DNA of 64,000 nucleotides, taken from NCBI RefSeq assembly GCF_900107375.1, contig NZ_FNPT01000011.1, forward strand, positions 1-64,000, read 5' to 3'. The notes below the pieces were generated by a model, which did not search any database, was not told the origin of the DNA, and saw only the letters and a program-made list of their open reading frames with translations. Below, piece after piece: positions 28,051-37,710 of this stretch; the stretch's first letter is position 1; every line of letters starts with the position of its first letter. This DNA is from Lysobacter sp. yr284. GTDB taxonomy: Bacteria; Pseudomonadota; Gammaproteobacteria; Xanthomonadales; Xanthomonadaceae. The position numbers were made by a program, and so were the translations under genes.

Positions 28051-29250
28051 ATGGATTCCCGCCCTTCCCTTCCGCCCGATTCCCGGCGCCCCGGCCGCGG
28101 CCCGCTGGCCGGCGTGCGCGTGCTCGACCTGAGCGCCTATATCGCCGGCCCCTACGGCTGCGCGCTGCTCGCCGACCAGGGCGCGGACGTGATCAAGATC
28201 GAGCCGCCCGACGGCGACAACCTGCGCCAGTATCCGTCCACCCTGGCCAGCGAAAGCCGCGCCTTCCTCGGCGTCAACCGCAGCAAGCGCGGCATCGTGC
28301 TCGACCTCAAGCGCGCGCAGGACCACACCGCCCTGCTTCGGCTGGTGCGCGAGGCCGACGTGCTGGTGCACAACTTCCGCCCCAGCGTGCCCAAGCGCCT
28401 GGGCATCGATTTCGAGCGCCTGCAGCTGATCAACCCGCGCCTGATCTATTGCGCGGTCAGCGGCTACGGCGAGGACGGGCCGATGAAGGACAAGGCCGGC
28501 TACGACCAGGTGCTGCAGACCCTGACCGGCATGTGCGCGCTGCAGGGCAAGCGCGGCGGCCCGCCGGAGATCATCTACGGCTCGGTGGTCGACTATTACG
28601 CCGCCGCGCTGCTCAGCGGCGGCGTGGCCTCGGCGCTGTACGAGCGCGAGCGCAGCGGCCTGGGCCAGTTCGTCGGCGTGTCGCTGCTGCGCAGCGCGCT
28701 GACCATGCAATCGGCGCGCATGATCTGGGCCGACGGCGAGGGCCTGGACATCGGCCGCGACATGCGCTCGGGCGGGGTCACCGGCATCCACCCGACCCGC
28801 GAGGGCCACATCTACATTTCCGCCAACACGCCGCGGTTCTGGCAGGCGCTGTGCGAGAAGACCGGCCTGCGCGAGCTGGCCGCCGACCCGCGCTACGACA
28901 GCGTGCGCAAGCGCGCCCAGGCCGCGGCGCAGATCGTGCCGCAGCTGCATGCGGCGCTGGCCGCGCGCAGCGCGCTGGAATGGGAGGCGCTGTTCGGCGA
29001 CGAAGTCCCGTGCGCGGCGGCGCGGCGGATCGAGGACATGTTCGACCACCCGCAGGTGCTGGCCGAGGGCATCGTCGCGCCGATCGAGCATCCCGGCGTG
29101 GGGCGTTATCGCGCGGTGGCGCAGTCGATCAAGTTCGGACGCACCCCGGGGCCGGCCGCGTTCGCCGCGCCGCAGCTGGGCCAGGACACCGAGGCGGTGA
29201 AGCGCGAGCTGGACGAATCCGGGACGGTGGCCGCTCGCAGGCGCGATTGA
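28051..29250 (+). CDS. CaiB/BaiF family (class III) CoA transferase
   Basis: The 399-residue protein has the class III CoA-transferase signature. LAGVRVLDLSAYIAGPYGCALLADQGADVIKIEPPDGD is at the N-terminus (about residues 20-57), followed by NRSKRGIVLDLK, FRPSVPKRLG and the catalytic Asp in GYDQVLQTLTGM (near residue 151). It moves CoA between acyl groups, often in degradation of carnitine, oxalate or aromatic and dicarboxylic acids. It follows GH127 by 95 bases on the same strand. Together with the CitE-like lyase it could form a CoA-ester cleavage route, but the genes are 13 kb apart, so this is speculative. A family A repeat lies just after the stop. Confidence 0.9.
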   Translation: MDSRPSLPPDSRRPGRGPLAGVRVLDLSAYIAGPYGCALLADQGADVIKIEPPDGDNLRQYPSTLASESRAFLGVNRSKRGIVLDLKRAQDHTALLRLVREADVLVHNFRPSVPKRLGIDFERLQLINPRLIYCAVSGYGEDGPMKDKAGYDQVLQTLTGMCALQGKRGGPPEIIYGSVVDYYAAALLSGGVASALYERERSGLGQFVGVSLLRSALTMQSARMIWADGEGLDIGRDMRSGGVTGIHPTREGHIYISANTPRFWQALCEKTGLRELAADPRYDSVRKRAQAAAQIVPQLHAALAARSALEWEALFGDEVPCAAARRIEDMFDHPQVLAEGIVAPIEHPGVGRYRAVAQSIKFGRTPGPAAFAAPQLGQDTEAVKRELDESGTVAARRRD

Positions 29251-29280
29251 ATCGGCGCTTTCGTCGCGGCTGGAATTTCG

Positions 29281-29360
29281 CGGTCGCGGCTCGCGCCGCT
29301 GCTACAGGGGCCGCGGACACTTCGATCCCGACGATAGCAGCGGCGCGAGCCGCGACCGCG
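29281..29360. repeat. Family A palindromic element between convergent genes
   Basis: Inverted arms at 29281-29307 and 29333-29360. It lies between the CoA transferase gene and the convergent phospholipase-D-like gene and ends before the latter's stop at 29384. Confidence 0.85.
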
Positions 29361-29383
29361 ACAACACCACTACGACGCCCGCC

Positions 29384-30130
29384 TCAGCCCGCGAACTTGT
29401 CCCACAGCGTCTCGAAATGCCCGGAGAAGCTGCGCACCAGGTTGGCGTCGTCGGTCACCACCAGGTTCTCCTCGTTGCTGGTGGTCGCGCTGCGGGTCCA
29501 GTTGAAGCTGCCGTTCGCCAGCACCCGCCCGTCGAACAGCGCGAACTTGTGGTGCATGTGGAACGGGCTGTCGTCGATCCGCACCGGCACGCCGAGTTCC
29601 TCCAGGCGCAGCACGTCGCTGCCCTCGTCGAACTGCTTGTCGTTGTCGCTGATCACCCGCACCGCGATGCCGCGCTTGTGGCAGGCCAGGATTTCCTCGG
29701 TCAGGCGATCGTCGGAAATGGTGTAGACGCACACCTCCAGGCTGCGCTTGGCCGAGCGGCACAGCTCGCGCAGCTTGCGCAGGCAGGCGTCGCCGGGGGC
29801 GAAGAAGGCGCTGGACACCAGCGTCGGCGGCTCGGCGACCGCGTCCAGGGTCTTGACCACCTGTTCCAGCCAGCGCAGCGCGTCGAGCGTACGCGTCGGC
29901 TGCGCCAGCATCAGCTCGCGGGCCAGGTCGAAGGCGCGGTTGCGCAGGTAGCGCACCCGGTCGGGCGGCAGCAGCGCGCCGAGTTCGCGCAGTTCGAACT
30001 TCTCTTCGTTGTCCAGCACCAGGTCGGCGACGCTTTCGCGCAGAGTGCGGTCGAGCGCGGCGAAGTCCGTCGCCGACGCGGCGGTGGCGTGGATGGCCGC
30101 ATTCGCGTCCGTGTGCACAGCGGTGTTCAT
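29384..30130 (-). CDS. Phospholipase D-like protein with a single HKD motif
   Basis: The 248-residue protein has an N-terminal helical region (about 1-105) of no known family, then a PLD-like domain. It contains one HKD motif, HHKFALFD (His193, Lys195, Asp200), followed by GSFNWT, the pattern of single-HKD Nuc/PLD6-type phosphodiesterases that work as dimers. Possible substrates are phospholipid headgroups or nucleic acid. It is the last gene of the minus-strand membrane-stress operon, 10 bases after the ATPase gene. PLD-family genes near PspA and flotillin have been noted in comparative studies of phage-shock systems. No signal peptide or membrane helix is visible, so it is probably cytoplasmic or peripheral. 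Confidence 0.82.
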   Translation of the reverse strand: MNTAVHTDANAAIHATAASATDFAALDRTLRESVADLVLDNEEKFELRELGALLPPDRVRYLRNRAFDLARELMLAQPTRTLDALRWLEQVVKTLDAVAEPPTLVSSAFFAPGDACLRKLRELCRSAKRSLEVCVYTISDDRLTEEILACHKRGIAVRVISDNDKQFDEGSDVLRLEELGVPVRIDDSPFHMHHKFALFDGRVLANGSFNWTRSATTSNEENLVVTDDANLVRSFSGHFETLWDKFAG

Positions 30131-30140
30131 GCGCGGTCCC

Positions 30141-33100
30141 TCAGCGTTGGGTGCGGCCGTTGAGCCGGTCGGCGAATTCGTTGAGCGCGCGCTGCAGCTC
30201 GCGCTGCTGCTCGGTCATTTCCGCCCGGGTCGGCGCGTCCTGGATGTCGCGTTCGCCCAGTTGCTTGAACAGCGCGATCAGCGCCTCGTTGACCCGGCCC
30301 TGGCGTTCGTCGCTGTCGTGCAGGCGCTCGACCAGCGGCACGAACGCCTGTTGCAGCTGCGGGCCGAGACCGCCCAGCGCATCGGCCAGCGCCGCGCCGG
30401 TGTCGACCGGCGGCGGCGTGTCCTCGACCTGGGCCGCGGCGATGCGCTCCAGCGCCGCCAGCAGTTGCGGCCACGGCGCCGGGTCGGCCGGCTTGGCCTG
30501 CGCCGCCGCATTGGCGCGGTCGGCGGCCGAGTCCAGCGCGCGCACGCTCTCGACCAGGTCGTTGAGCTGCGCCACCACGCGCCCGCCGACGTCGGCCTCG
30601 CCCGCGCCCATGGCCTTGTTGCGCAGGAAATCGCGCTTGATCTGGGCCCAACGCGCGGCCTGTTCCTGGCTGTGCACGCCGCGCAGCTCGCCGAGCTTGA
30701 GCAGGTTCTCTTCGGCGCCGGTGGTCAGCAACTGCGCCTCGCCGAGGTAGTGGTCGCCGATCAGCTGCTGCAGCTCGGCCGCGTTCATCACCGGCGAGAT
30801 CTTCTCCGCCAGCTTGTTCATGTTGCGATAGCTGCCCTGCAGCTTGAACGGCGGCTCGGTGCGGTAGGTCTCGGCCTGGGCGGCGCTGGCGATGTACTGC
30901 TGGTTGACCCGGTAGACCACGTCGCGCACCTGCACCAGCCGTTCCAGGGTGGCGACGATCTCGTTGATCTCCGCGCCGCTGTAGGCGTGGCTCAGTTCGT
31001 TGGCGGAGAACTCCTTGCCCTGGGCCTTGTCGACCAGCTTGTACAGATCGCCCATCTCGCGCGTGGCCAGCGGCGCCAGCACCGGGTTGGAGGTCAGGCT
31101 GTTCTCGATGTAGCTCAGCAGGAAGGCCTGTTCCATGCCGCCGAGCACGTCGCCGAGGTTGTAGATGTCGGCGCGGTTGGCGAGCATGTCCGGAATCTTG
31201 AACACCTCGCCGGACTCGGTATACGGGTTGCCGGCCATGACCACGCAGAACTTCTTGCCGCGCATGTCGTAGGTGCGGGTGCGCCCCTTCCACACGCCCT
31301 CGATGCGGCGGGTGCCGTCGCACAGCGAGATGAACTTCTGCAGGAACTCGGGATGGGTGTGCTGGATGTCGTCGACGTACAGCATCACGTTGTTGCCCAT
31401 CTCCAGCGCCAGATTGAGCTTCTCCAGCTCCTGGCGCGAGGTCGCGTCCGGCGCCTGCGCCGGGTCGAGCGAACGCACCTCGTGGCCGAGCGCGGGGCCG
31501 TTGATCTTCATGAAGATCAGGCCGAGCCGGTGCGCCACGTACTCCATCAGCGTGGTTTTGCCGTAGCCCGGCGGCGAGATCATCATCAACAGGCCCATCA
31601 GGTCCGAGCGCTTGCTCTCGCCGACCGTGCCCATCTGCTTGGCCAGGTTGTCGCCGATCACGCCCAGGTAGACGTCGTTGATCAGCTTGTTGCGCACGAA
31701 CGAGCTCAGCGGCCGCGGCTTGAATTCCTCCAGGCGCAGCGCCGCGCGCTCGCGCGCGACGATCTGCTGGCGCAGCGCCTGGTACTGCTGGAAGCCCGGC
31801 ACGAACTGTTCGCGATGCCGGCGCAGCCGCGCCGACCAGTCGTCCACGGCCACGCGCATGCGGCCCTCGCGGATGCGCGGGTGCTCGCCGAGCAGGCCTT
31901 GCAGCTGCGCGCCCAGTTCGGTCTCGCTGACGGCCTTGGGGAAGGCCTCGTCGAGCAGCAGCAGCGCCGCGGCCTCGGCCGCGTAGGCGGCCTGCTCGGC
32001 GAGCTCGGGCGAACGCGCCAGCGCCTCGATCCAGTTCATCGCCAATGCCCAGCGCGCGGCCGGACGCTCGCGCAGCGATTCCAGCGCGGCGGCGAAGCCC
32101 TCCCACATCCGCGCGGCGTCCATTTTCTCGCGCAGCGCCTTGAGCAGTTGCCCGGCGTAGCGGCTGAACGCGAACCGCGGCTGCGGCACCGACAATTCCA
32201 GCACCAGGTACTCGGCCGCGCGCGGGGTCAGCGCCGGATCGACCGGCATGGCCTGGGCTTGCGCCCACGCTTGCATCGCCGCGGCGACTTCGCCGCGCAG
32301 CCCGGCCAGGCCGTCGGCGCTGCCGAACAGGCGCTGGATGTCGGCCGCGGTGCGCGCGCGCTCGGGCCACGATGCCGGCTCGGCCGCCGCGCCCTGCAGC
32401 GACCAGTAGTACGCCGCCCAGGCGCGCGCCGCCGGCTCGAAGCTGAGGCTGCCGGCGCTGTCGCGCAGCGGCAGCAACGCCTGCAGGATCAACGCCGCGT
32501 CGTGGTCGTGGATGCCTTTCTCGTAGCCCTCGCGATAGCGCGGCGCGGCGAAGTCGCGGATCGTGCGCGCCAGCGTGTCCGGCTGCGCCAGCTGCCCGCG
32601 CAGCAGGTCCATGCTGAGGTTCTCGCGCCCGGCTTCGGCCGCTTCCAGCGCCAGCCCGGCCAGGTATTCGCCGCGGTACAGCTGCGGCGATTCGGAGTCC
32701 ATCGACACGCCCCAGTAGTCGCGCGACGCCTCCAGGCCGGCATCGGCGATGGGCTCGAAGAAGTCGGTGCCGGTCAGATGCAGGTTCAGCGCGTCGCCGC
32801 GCGGCATCAGGGTCAGGTCGAGTTCCTGGGTGTTGACGCTGAAGCGGTGGCGCGGGCCGAGCTTGATCACGCCGCCGCCGTCTTCGAACAGCTCGCTGCG
32901 GTCGCGCAGCGCGCGCACGGCCTGGTCGCGCGCGCCCTTGAGCCGCGCCTCGACGTCGTCGGCCTTGACGTTGTCCTTGAGCGCGCGCAGGCGCTCGGCC
33001 AATTCGCGCAATTTCAGGATCAACGCGTCGCCGGCGAAGAAGGCGTTGAGCTCGTCGTTGTTGGCGAAGCGCGCGGTGCGCCGGCCCAGGCCTTCGAGGA

Positions 33101-35486
33101 TGCGCACGGCCGCGTCCATCACCGCCTGGGCCTTGCGCTGGCGCTCGTCCAGCAGGGTCTGCTTGTGCGCCTCGAAGGTCTCCAGCAACTCCTCGCGCTT
33201 GGACAGGATGTCGCCGAGGAAGGCTTCGTGTTCGCCGAACTGGCTTTCCAGTTCCTCCAGCTGCACCAGCAGGCGCGAGAGTTGTTCGTCGGCCTTTTCC
33301 GGGTCCTGCGCCAATGCCAGCGCGCTGGCGATGCTCTGCCCGAACAGGGTGAACTGGGCGCCGAACTGGGCCACCGATTCGGCCGAGCCCAGCTGCTTGC
33401 GGCGCTGGTCGGCGCGCGCCTTGGCCTGGTTGAGCTTGGCGTAGATCTCCGAGATCGCCTCGACCACGCGGGTGCGCTGGGTGGCGTCGTCGACCTTGAG
33501 CGTGGCCATCAGGCCCGACAGCATGTCCAGGTCGCCGGACATCGCCTGCATCTGCGCCAGCGGCTGCGCCAGCTGCGCCACCGTGGTCGCGGCCTGGGCC
33601 TGCGCGTCGAGCGCGGCGAGCGTCTCGCCCAGCGGCGCCAGCGCCTTGTCGCCGGCCAGGAACGCGCCGGTGGCCGCGCCGATGCGCTCGTGCGCGGCGA
33701 CCAGGGCCTGCTCCATCGCATCGATCGCCGCCACGTCGATGTAGCGGTACTCGCGGATGGTCAACAGGTGGCCGCGCTGCGCGGTCAGGCCGTTGAGCGC
33801 CTCGACGAAGGGCTGCACCTGTTCCCAGTTCTCCGGCTGCAGGCCGTCGAGCAGCGCCTTCTGCCGGCTCTGCGCCTCGCGCATCGCGCGCTCGGACTGG
33901 CTGCGGATGCCCTCGACCTTCTCGTACTCGTCGAGCACCGACTCGGCGGTGGCGGCGATCTCGCGCAACAGCGGCGCCACCTCGCCGCACTGCGGGTCGC
34001 TGAGCCAGTGGTGGGCGTCGAACAGGCGCCGGGTGTTCTGCGCCAGCAGGCCGTAGCGCTGCGCCGAGACTTCGCTGGCCTCGATCTCGCGGCTCAGGCT
34101 GATCAGCTCGGACATGCCGCGCACCAGCTCGGCGTTGCCGATCTTGCCCATGAAGGTGTTGCCGGCCGGCTGCTTTGCTGCGTATTCGTCGCTGGCGTAC
34201 GGCGTCTGCCACACCTGCATCGGGTGCACGCGGGTCGGCTCGTCGCTCTCGGTGGCGAAGATCACCATGCGCCCGTCTTCCAGGCGCGCGTAGCCGTGGC
34301 CGAAGATCGGCGTCTGCAGGCGCCGCTCGATCAGATTGTAGGTGAACATCGCGGTGCGGCCCTGCTCGGGCTCGTAGAACAGGTACATCACGTCCTCGCC
34401 GTTGGGCGAGCGGATGTTGCGCTTGTAGCGCATGCCCTCCATCGACTGGTCGAATCGCTTGTGCTCGCCGTTCTGCAGGTAATAGCCGCCGGGGAAGATG
34501 ATGCCGTGGTCTTCCGGCAGCTGGATGCAGGCCAGGCCGATCTCGTCCAGCCGCACCACCTTGCGGGTGAGGGTGTTGAACACCAGGTAGCGCCACTGCT
34601 CCTCGCGGTACGGCAGGATCTTGAGCAGGATCAGGCTGCCGACCCGGGCGTAGTCGACCTGGGCGTCGTCGAGCGACTGGGTCTTGTCGTGGACCGGCTC
34701 GCGGTAGATGCCCTGGCCGTCCTCGGTGTTGTTCTCGATCTTGATGGTCAGATCGCCGCCCACCGTCTCGACGAACACGCTGTCGAGGATGTTCAGGTGC
34801 GGGTGGCGGCCGTTGACGACCATGTCGCGGCCGGCGCGGATCCACTCGAAGTCGTACGGCGCCGGCAGCGCGATGTCGCGCTCGCCGCGGTTGTCGATGT
34901 AGCGCACCTCGCCGTCGGGCGAGACCGACCAGCGGAACACGCGCAGGTCGGTGATGCGCTCGCCGATCTGGAACGCGGCCAGCAGCTTGCCGTCGCGCAC
35001 GATCAGCTGGATCAGCCGGGTGTGCTTGTAGTACGCGTACAGCTCGCGGAAGTCGTGGGCGAAGCTGTCGGCGCCGAGGAAGCTGCCCTTGAGCTCGACC
35101 GGGGTGACGTCGTAGCCCTCCGCCCCCTGCACCAGCTTGTACAACGAGAACACGTCGGCGACGACGGTCTCTTTCTTGAGCCCCATGAACACGTTGTAGC
35201 CGAACACCAGGTACTCGCCGACCTGGACGATGTCGCGGGCGACGCAGTTGTTCTCGGTGCGGATGCGGAAGCGGCCGATCACTTCCATCTGGCTGCTGCC
35301 GAATTCGGCCAGCCGCTGCTTGTTCAGCGCATCGGCCAGCGCGCGCAGCTTCTGGCCCTGTTCGCCCAGGCGCTTGCTCAGCACCTCGTAGGCGCCGCCC
35401 TGGGCGACGGCTTGATCGACTGCGCTGGTCTCGCCAGCCGCATGAGCGCCCGCGGCCGATGCCGCGGCGGGCTTGGTGTCCGCCAT
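30141..35486 (-). CDS. Giant AAA+ 'DNA repair ATPase' (DUF3686-type) with coiled coils
   Basis: The 1781-residue protein has an N-terminal part of about 400 residues rich in beta-strands (FRIRTENNCVARDI; GEYLVFGYNVFMGLKKET), matching the annotated 'DNA repair ATPase' family. Long coiled-coil stretches follow (about 450-870), then a central helical region, and an AAA+ domain from about residue 1270. Walker A is PPGYGKTT near residues 1303-1310 and Walker B is VMLYVDDIQ near 1365. Sensor-like VVMAGNPYTESGEVFKIPDML follows. The name 'DNA repair' comes from automatic annotation and has no strong support. Location between flotillin and PLD genes suggests membrane-associated remodelling. Preceded by flotillin (102-base gap) and followed at 10 bases by the PLD gene. 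Confidence 0.85.
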   Translation of the reverse strand: MADTKPAAASAAGAHAAGETSAVDQAVAQGGAYEVLSKRLGEQGQKLRALADALNKQRLAEFGSSQMEVIGRFRIRTENNCVARDIVQVGEYLVFGYNVFMGLKKETVVADVFSLYKLVQGAEGYDVTPVELKGSFLGADSFAHDFRELYAYYKHTRLIQLIVRDGKLLAAFQIGERITDLRVFRWSVSPDGEVRYIDNRGERDIALPAPYDFEWIRAGRDMVVNGRHPHLNILDSVFVETVGGDLTIKIENNTEDGQGIYREPVHDKTQSLDDAQVDYARVGSLILLKILPYREEQWRYLVFNTLTRKVVRLDEIGLACIQLPEDHGIIFPGGYYLQNGEHKRFDQSMEGMRYKRNIRSPNGEDVMYLFYEPEQGRTAMFTYNLIERRLQTPIFGHGYARLEDGRMVIFATESDEPTRVHPMQVWQTPYASDEYAAKQPAGNTFMGKIGNAELVRGMSELISLSREIEASEVSAQRYGLLAQNTRRLFDAHHWLSDPQCGEVAPLLREIAATAESVLDEYEKVEGIRSQSERAMREAQSRQKALLDGLQPENWEQVQPFVEALNGLTAQRGHLLTIREYRYIDVAAIDAMEQALVAAHERIGAATGAFLAGDKALAPLGETLAALDAQAQAATTVAQLAQPLAQMQAMSGDLDMLSGLMATLKVDDATQRTRVVEAISEIYAKLNQAKARADQRRKQLGSAESVAQFGAQFTLFGQSIASALALAQDPEKADEQLSRLLVQLEELESQFGEHEAFLGDILSKREELLETFEAHKQTLLDERQRKAQAVMDAAVRILEGLGRRTARFANNDELNAFFAGDALILKLRELAERLRALKDNVKADDVEARLKGARDQAVRALRDRSELFEDGGGVIKLGPRHRFSVNTQELDLTLMPRGDALNLHLTGTDFFEPIADAGLEASRDYWGVSMDSESPQLYRGEYLAGLALEAAEAGRENLSMDLLRGQLAQPDTLARTIRDFAAPRYREGYEKGIHDHDAALILQALLPLRDSAGSLSFEPAARAWAAYYWSLQGAAAEPASWPERARTAADIQRLFGSADGLAGLRGEVAAAMQAWAQAQAMPVDPALTPRAAEYLVLELSVPQPRFAFSRYAGQLLKALREKMDAARMWEGFAAALESLRERPAARWALAMNWIEALARSPELAEQAAYAAEAAALLLLDEAFPKAVSETELGAQLQGLLGEHPRIREGRMRVAVDDWSARLRRHREQFVPGFQQYQALRQQIVARERAALRLEEFKPRPLSSFVRNKLINDVYLGVIGDNLAKQMGTVGESKRSDLMGLLMMISPPGYGKTTLMEYVAHRLGLIFMKINGPALGHEVRSLDPAQAPDATSRQELEKLNLALEMGNNVMLYVDDIQHTHPEFLQKFISLCDGTRRIEGVWKGRTRTYDMRGKKFCVVMAGNPYTESGEVFKIPDMLANRADIYNLGDVLGGMEQAFLLSYIENSLTSNPVLAPLATREMGDLYKLVDKAQGKEFSANELSHAYSGAEINEIVATLERLVQVRDVVYRVNQQYIASAAQAETYRTEPPFKLQGSYRNMNKLAEKISPVMNAAELQQLIGDHYLGEAQLLTTGAEENLLKLGELRGVHSQEQAARWAQIKRDFLRNKAMGAGEADVGGRVVAQLNDLVESVRALDSAADRANAAAQAKPADPAPWPQLLAALERIAAAQVEDTPPPVDTGAALADALGGLGPQLQQAFVPLVERLHDSDERQGRVNEALIALFKQLGERDIQDAPTRAEMTEQQRELQRALNEFADRLNGRTQR

Positions 35487-35588
35487 GTTCCGTCCTACCG
35501 ATCGGGCCGGCGGCGCGAATCCGCGCCGCCGGCGTCACACCGACGCGCCGCCGTCAGCGACGGCGCGTTGCTTGGTCCCGCGCCGCGC

Positions 35589-37637
35589 TCAGGAGTCCAG
35601 CGCGGCCGCGCCGTCGGCCGCCTTGTCGCCGGCGGGCTTGGTCTCGGCCTTGGCCAGGATCCGCTGCAGCACGTCCTGCACGATCGGGCTCTTGCCGGCC
35701 ACGCCCTCGATCGCCTTGCCCACCGACAGCGCCTTGGCGAAGGAATCGAAGAACGCGCCCTCGCCGCCGACGATGTCGATGTTGGCTTTGCTGAGCGCGG
35801 CCGACAGCACCTCGGACTGCTCCTTGGCGATCTCCTTGTTGGCCTCGATGCCGGCGATGGCCTGCTCGAAGCTCTTCTCCAGCTGCATGCGGAACTCTTC
35901 GTGCGCGCGGGCCTGGTCGCTGAGCGAATCCAGCGCGCCGAACTTCTGCGCCAGGCCTTCGGCCTCGGACTTGAACTTCTGCAGCAACACTTCGGCTTCC
36001 GACAGGCCCAGGGCCTGGGTCGCCTTGGCCTTGGCCGCACCGAGCTGCTCCTCGCCGCGCGCCTGCGCGAACAGGTTCTCTTCCAGCACCTTGGCGTCGG
36101 ACAAACCCTGCTTCTGCTTGGCGTCGGCCTGCGCCTCGATCACCCGCGCCTGCGCCAGACCCTTCTCCTGCTCGCCCTTGGCTTCCGCGCCGAGGGTCTC
36201 GGCGATCACCCGCGCCTTGGCCAGGCCTTCCTTCTCGGCCGCGGCCGCGGTGACCTCGCGCACCCGCGCGTCGGCCAGGCCGGGCGCGGCGCGCTCGGCC
36301 TCGATGCCCTCGGCGAGCTTCTTCTTGGCCTCGGCGGTCTTGCCGGCGGCCTCGAACTCGGCCTGGGCCAGCGTGGTCATCTCCACCGCCTTGTGCTTGG
36401 ACGCGGTCTCGTCGGCCTCGGCCTGCTTGACCTGGCGCACCAGCTCTTCCTCGGCCAGCGCCTGCGCGGCGAGCACGGCGACCTGCTTGGCGCGGTCGGC
36501 CTCGGACACCTGGCGCACTTCCTTGATGCGTTCCTCTTCCTGCGCCACGGTCTTCTCGACCGCGATGCGCTCGCGGATGACGTTGGCGATTTCCTTGCGC
36601 TGCTCTTCCAGCGCGCGTTCCTTCTCGATCCGGTTCAGCTCGACCTCGCGCTCGCGCGAGACCACTTCCAGGTCCTTGGCGCGGGTGACCTTCTCGACCT
36701 CGATCACCACCGCGCGCTGGCGGTTCTGCTGCGCCACTTCGACTTCGCGCTGGCGGTTCTGCTCGCGGATGTCGATCTGCTCCTGCGCGGCGATGCGCGC
36801 CTGCTCGGCCTTCAGCCGCTCCTCTTCCTGGACCTTGGAGGTCTCGGCCTGCTCGCGCGCCTGGATGGTCTGGATCTCGCGCTTCTGCCGCGCCTCGGCG
36901 TCGGCCTGCTGGCGTTCCAGCGCCAGCATCGCCTCGCGGGTCTCGACGTTCTTCTTGGTGATCGCCAGCTGCTCGTTGCGCTCGAGCTCGTTGGTGATGA
37001 CGTTCTGCGCCGCGGTCAGCTCGGTGATCTTGCGGATGCCCTCGGCGTCGAGGATGTTGGTCGGATCCAGCGACGCCTTCGGGGTCTGCTCCAGGTAGTC
37101 GATGGCGACGTCTTCCAGGATGTAGCCGTTGAGGTCGTTGCCGATCACCTCGATGATGCGGTCGCGGAATTCCTGGCGGTTCTCGAACAGCTTGACGAAG
37201 TCGATCTGCTTGCCGACCGTCTTCAGCGCCTCGGAGAACTTGGCGTTGAACAGCTCGTTGACCGCGGTGCGGTCGGACGCGCGATCCACGCCGATGGCCT
37301 TGGCGACCTTGAGCACGTCCTGCTGGGTCTCGTTGACGCGCAGGTAGAAGGCCACGGTGATGTCGGCGCGCATGTTGTCGCGGCAGATCAAGCCGTCCTT
37401 GGCCCGGCGGTCCACTTCCAGGGTGATCAAGGAGATCTTCATGAACTCCTTCTTGTAGATCACCGGATACACCAGCGCGCCGGTGAAGTGCACCTTCGGC
37501 GTGGAGGACATGTCGTTGACGATCAAGGCCGTGCCTTGCGGCACCTTGATGTAGAAGGCCTTGAACATCAACAGCATGACGAAAATCATCAGTACGACGA
37601 CAACGATCACGGCGCCGATGATCATCAAGTTTTCCAT
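35589..37637 (-). CDS. yqiK: Flotillin-family inner membrane protein (YqiK-like)
   Basis: The 682-residue protein has one N-terminal membrane helix (MIIGAVIVVVVLMIFVMLL), an SPFH/Band-7 domain to about residue 215 and a very long Glu/Ala/Lys-rich coiled coil (about 215-560). The C-terminal region resembles the flotillin oligomerisation segment (VLQKFKSEAEGLAQKFGALDSLSDQA). Flotillins form ring- or cage-like scaffolds that organise membrane domains. In E. coli yqiK is paired with yqiJ, as here. The start at 37637 is chosen because AGGGAG lies six bases upstream; ATGs at 37643 and 37664 are in frame. It is the fourth gene of the stress operon. Confidence 0.9.
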   Translation of the reverse strand: MENLMIIGAVIVVVVLMIFVMLLMFKAFYIKVPQGTALIVNDMSSTPKVHFTGALVYPVIYKKEFMKISLITLEVDRRAKDGLICRDNMRADITVAFYLRVNETQQDVLKVAKAIGVDRASDRTAVNELFNAKFSEALKTVGKQIDFVKLFENRQEFRDRIIEVIGNDLNGYILEDVAIDYLEQTPKASLDPTNILDAEGIRKITELTAAQNVITNELERNEQLAITKKNVETREAMLALERQQADAEARQKREIQTIQAREQAETSKVQEEERLKAEQARIAAQEQIDIREQNRQREVEVAQQNRQRAVVIEVEKVTRAKDLEVVSREREVELNRIEKERALEEQRKEIANVIRERIAVEKTVAQEEERIKEVRQVSEADRAKQVAVLAAQALAEEELVRQVKQAEADETASKHKAVEMTTLAQAEFEAAGKTAEAKKKLAEGIEAERAAPGLADARVREVTAAAAEKEGLAKARVIAETLGAEAKGEQEKGLAQARVIEAQADAKQKQGLSDAKVLEENLFAQARGEEQLGAAKAKATQALGLSEAEVLLQKFKSEAEGLAQKFGALDSLSDQARAHEEFRMQLEKSFEQAIAGIEANKEIAKEQSEVLSAALSKANIDIVGGEGAFFDSFAKALSVGKAIEGVAGKSPIVQDVLQRILAKAETKPAGDKAADGAAALDS

Positions 37638-37710
37638 TTGCATCTCCCTATGACACGACTGCATGTCGCGGCCGAGAAGGCGGCGACGGTTCGATGGCGG
37701 ACGGCGGGCT

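Noticed and set aside
29384-30130. PLD-like gene as a restriction/defence nuclease of a stand-alone system
   Set aside because: It is tightly coupled to the ATPase and flotillin operon. A defence role is possible for the whole operon but not supported for this gene alone.
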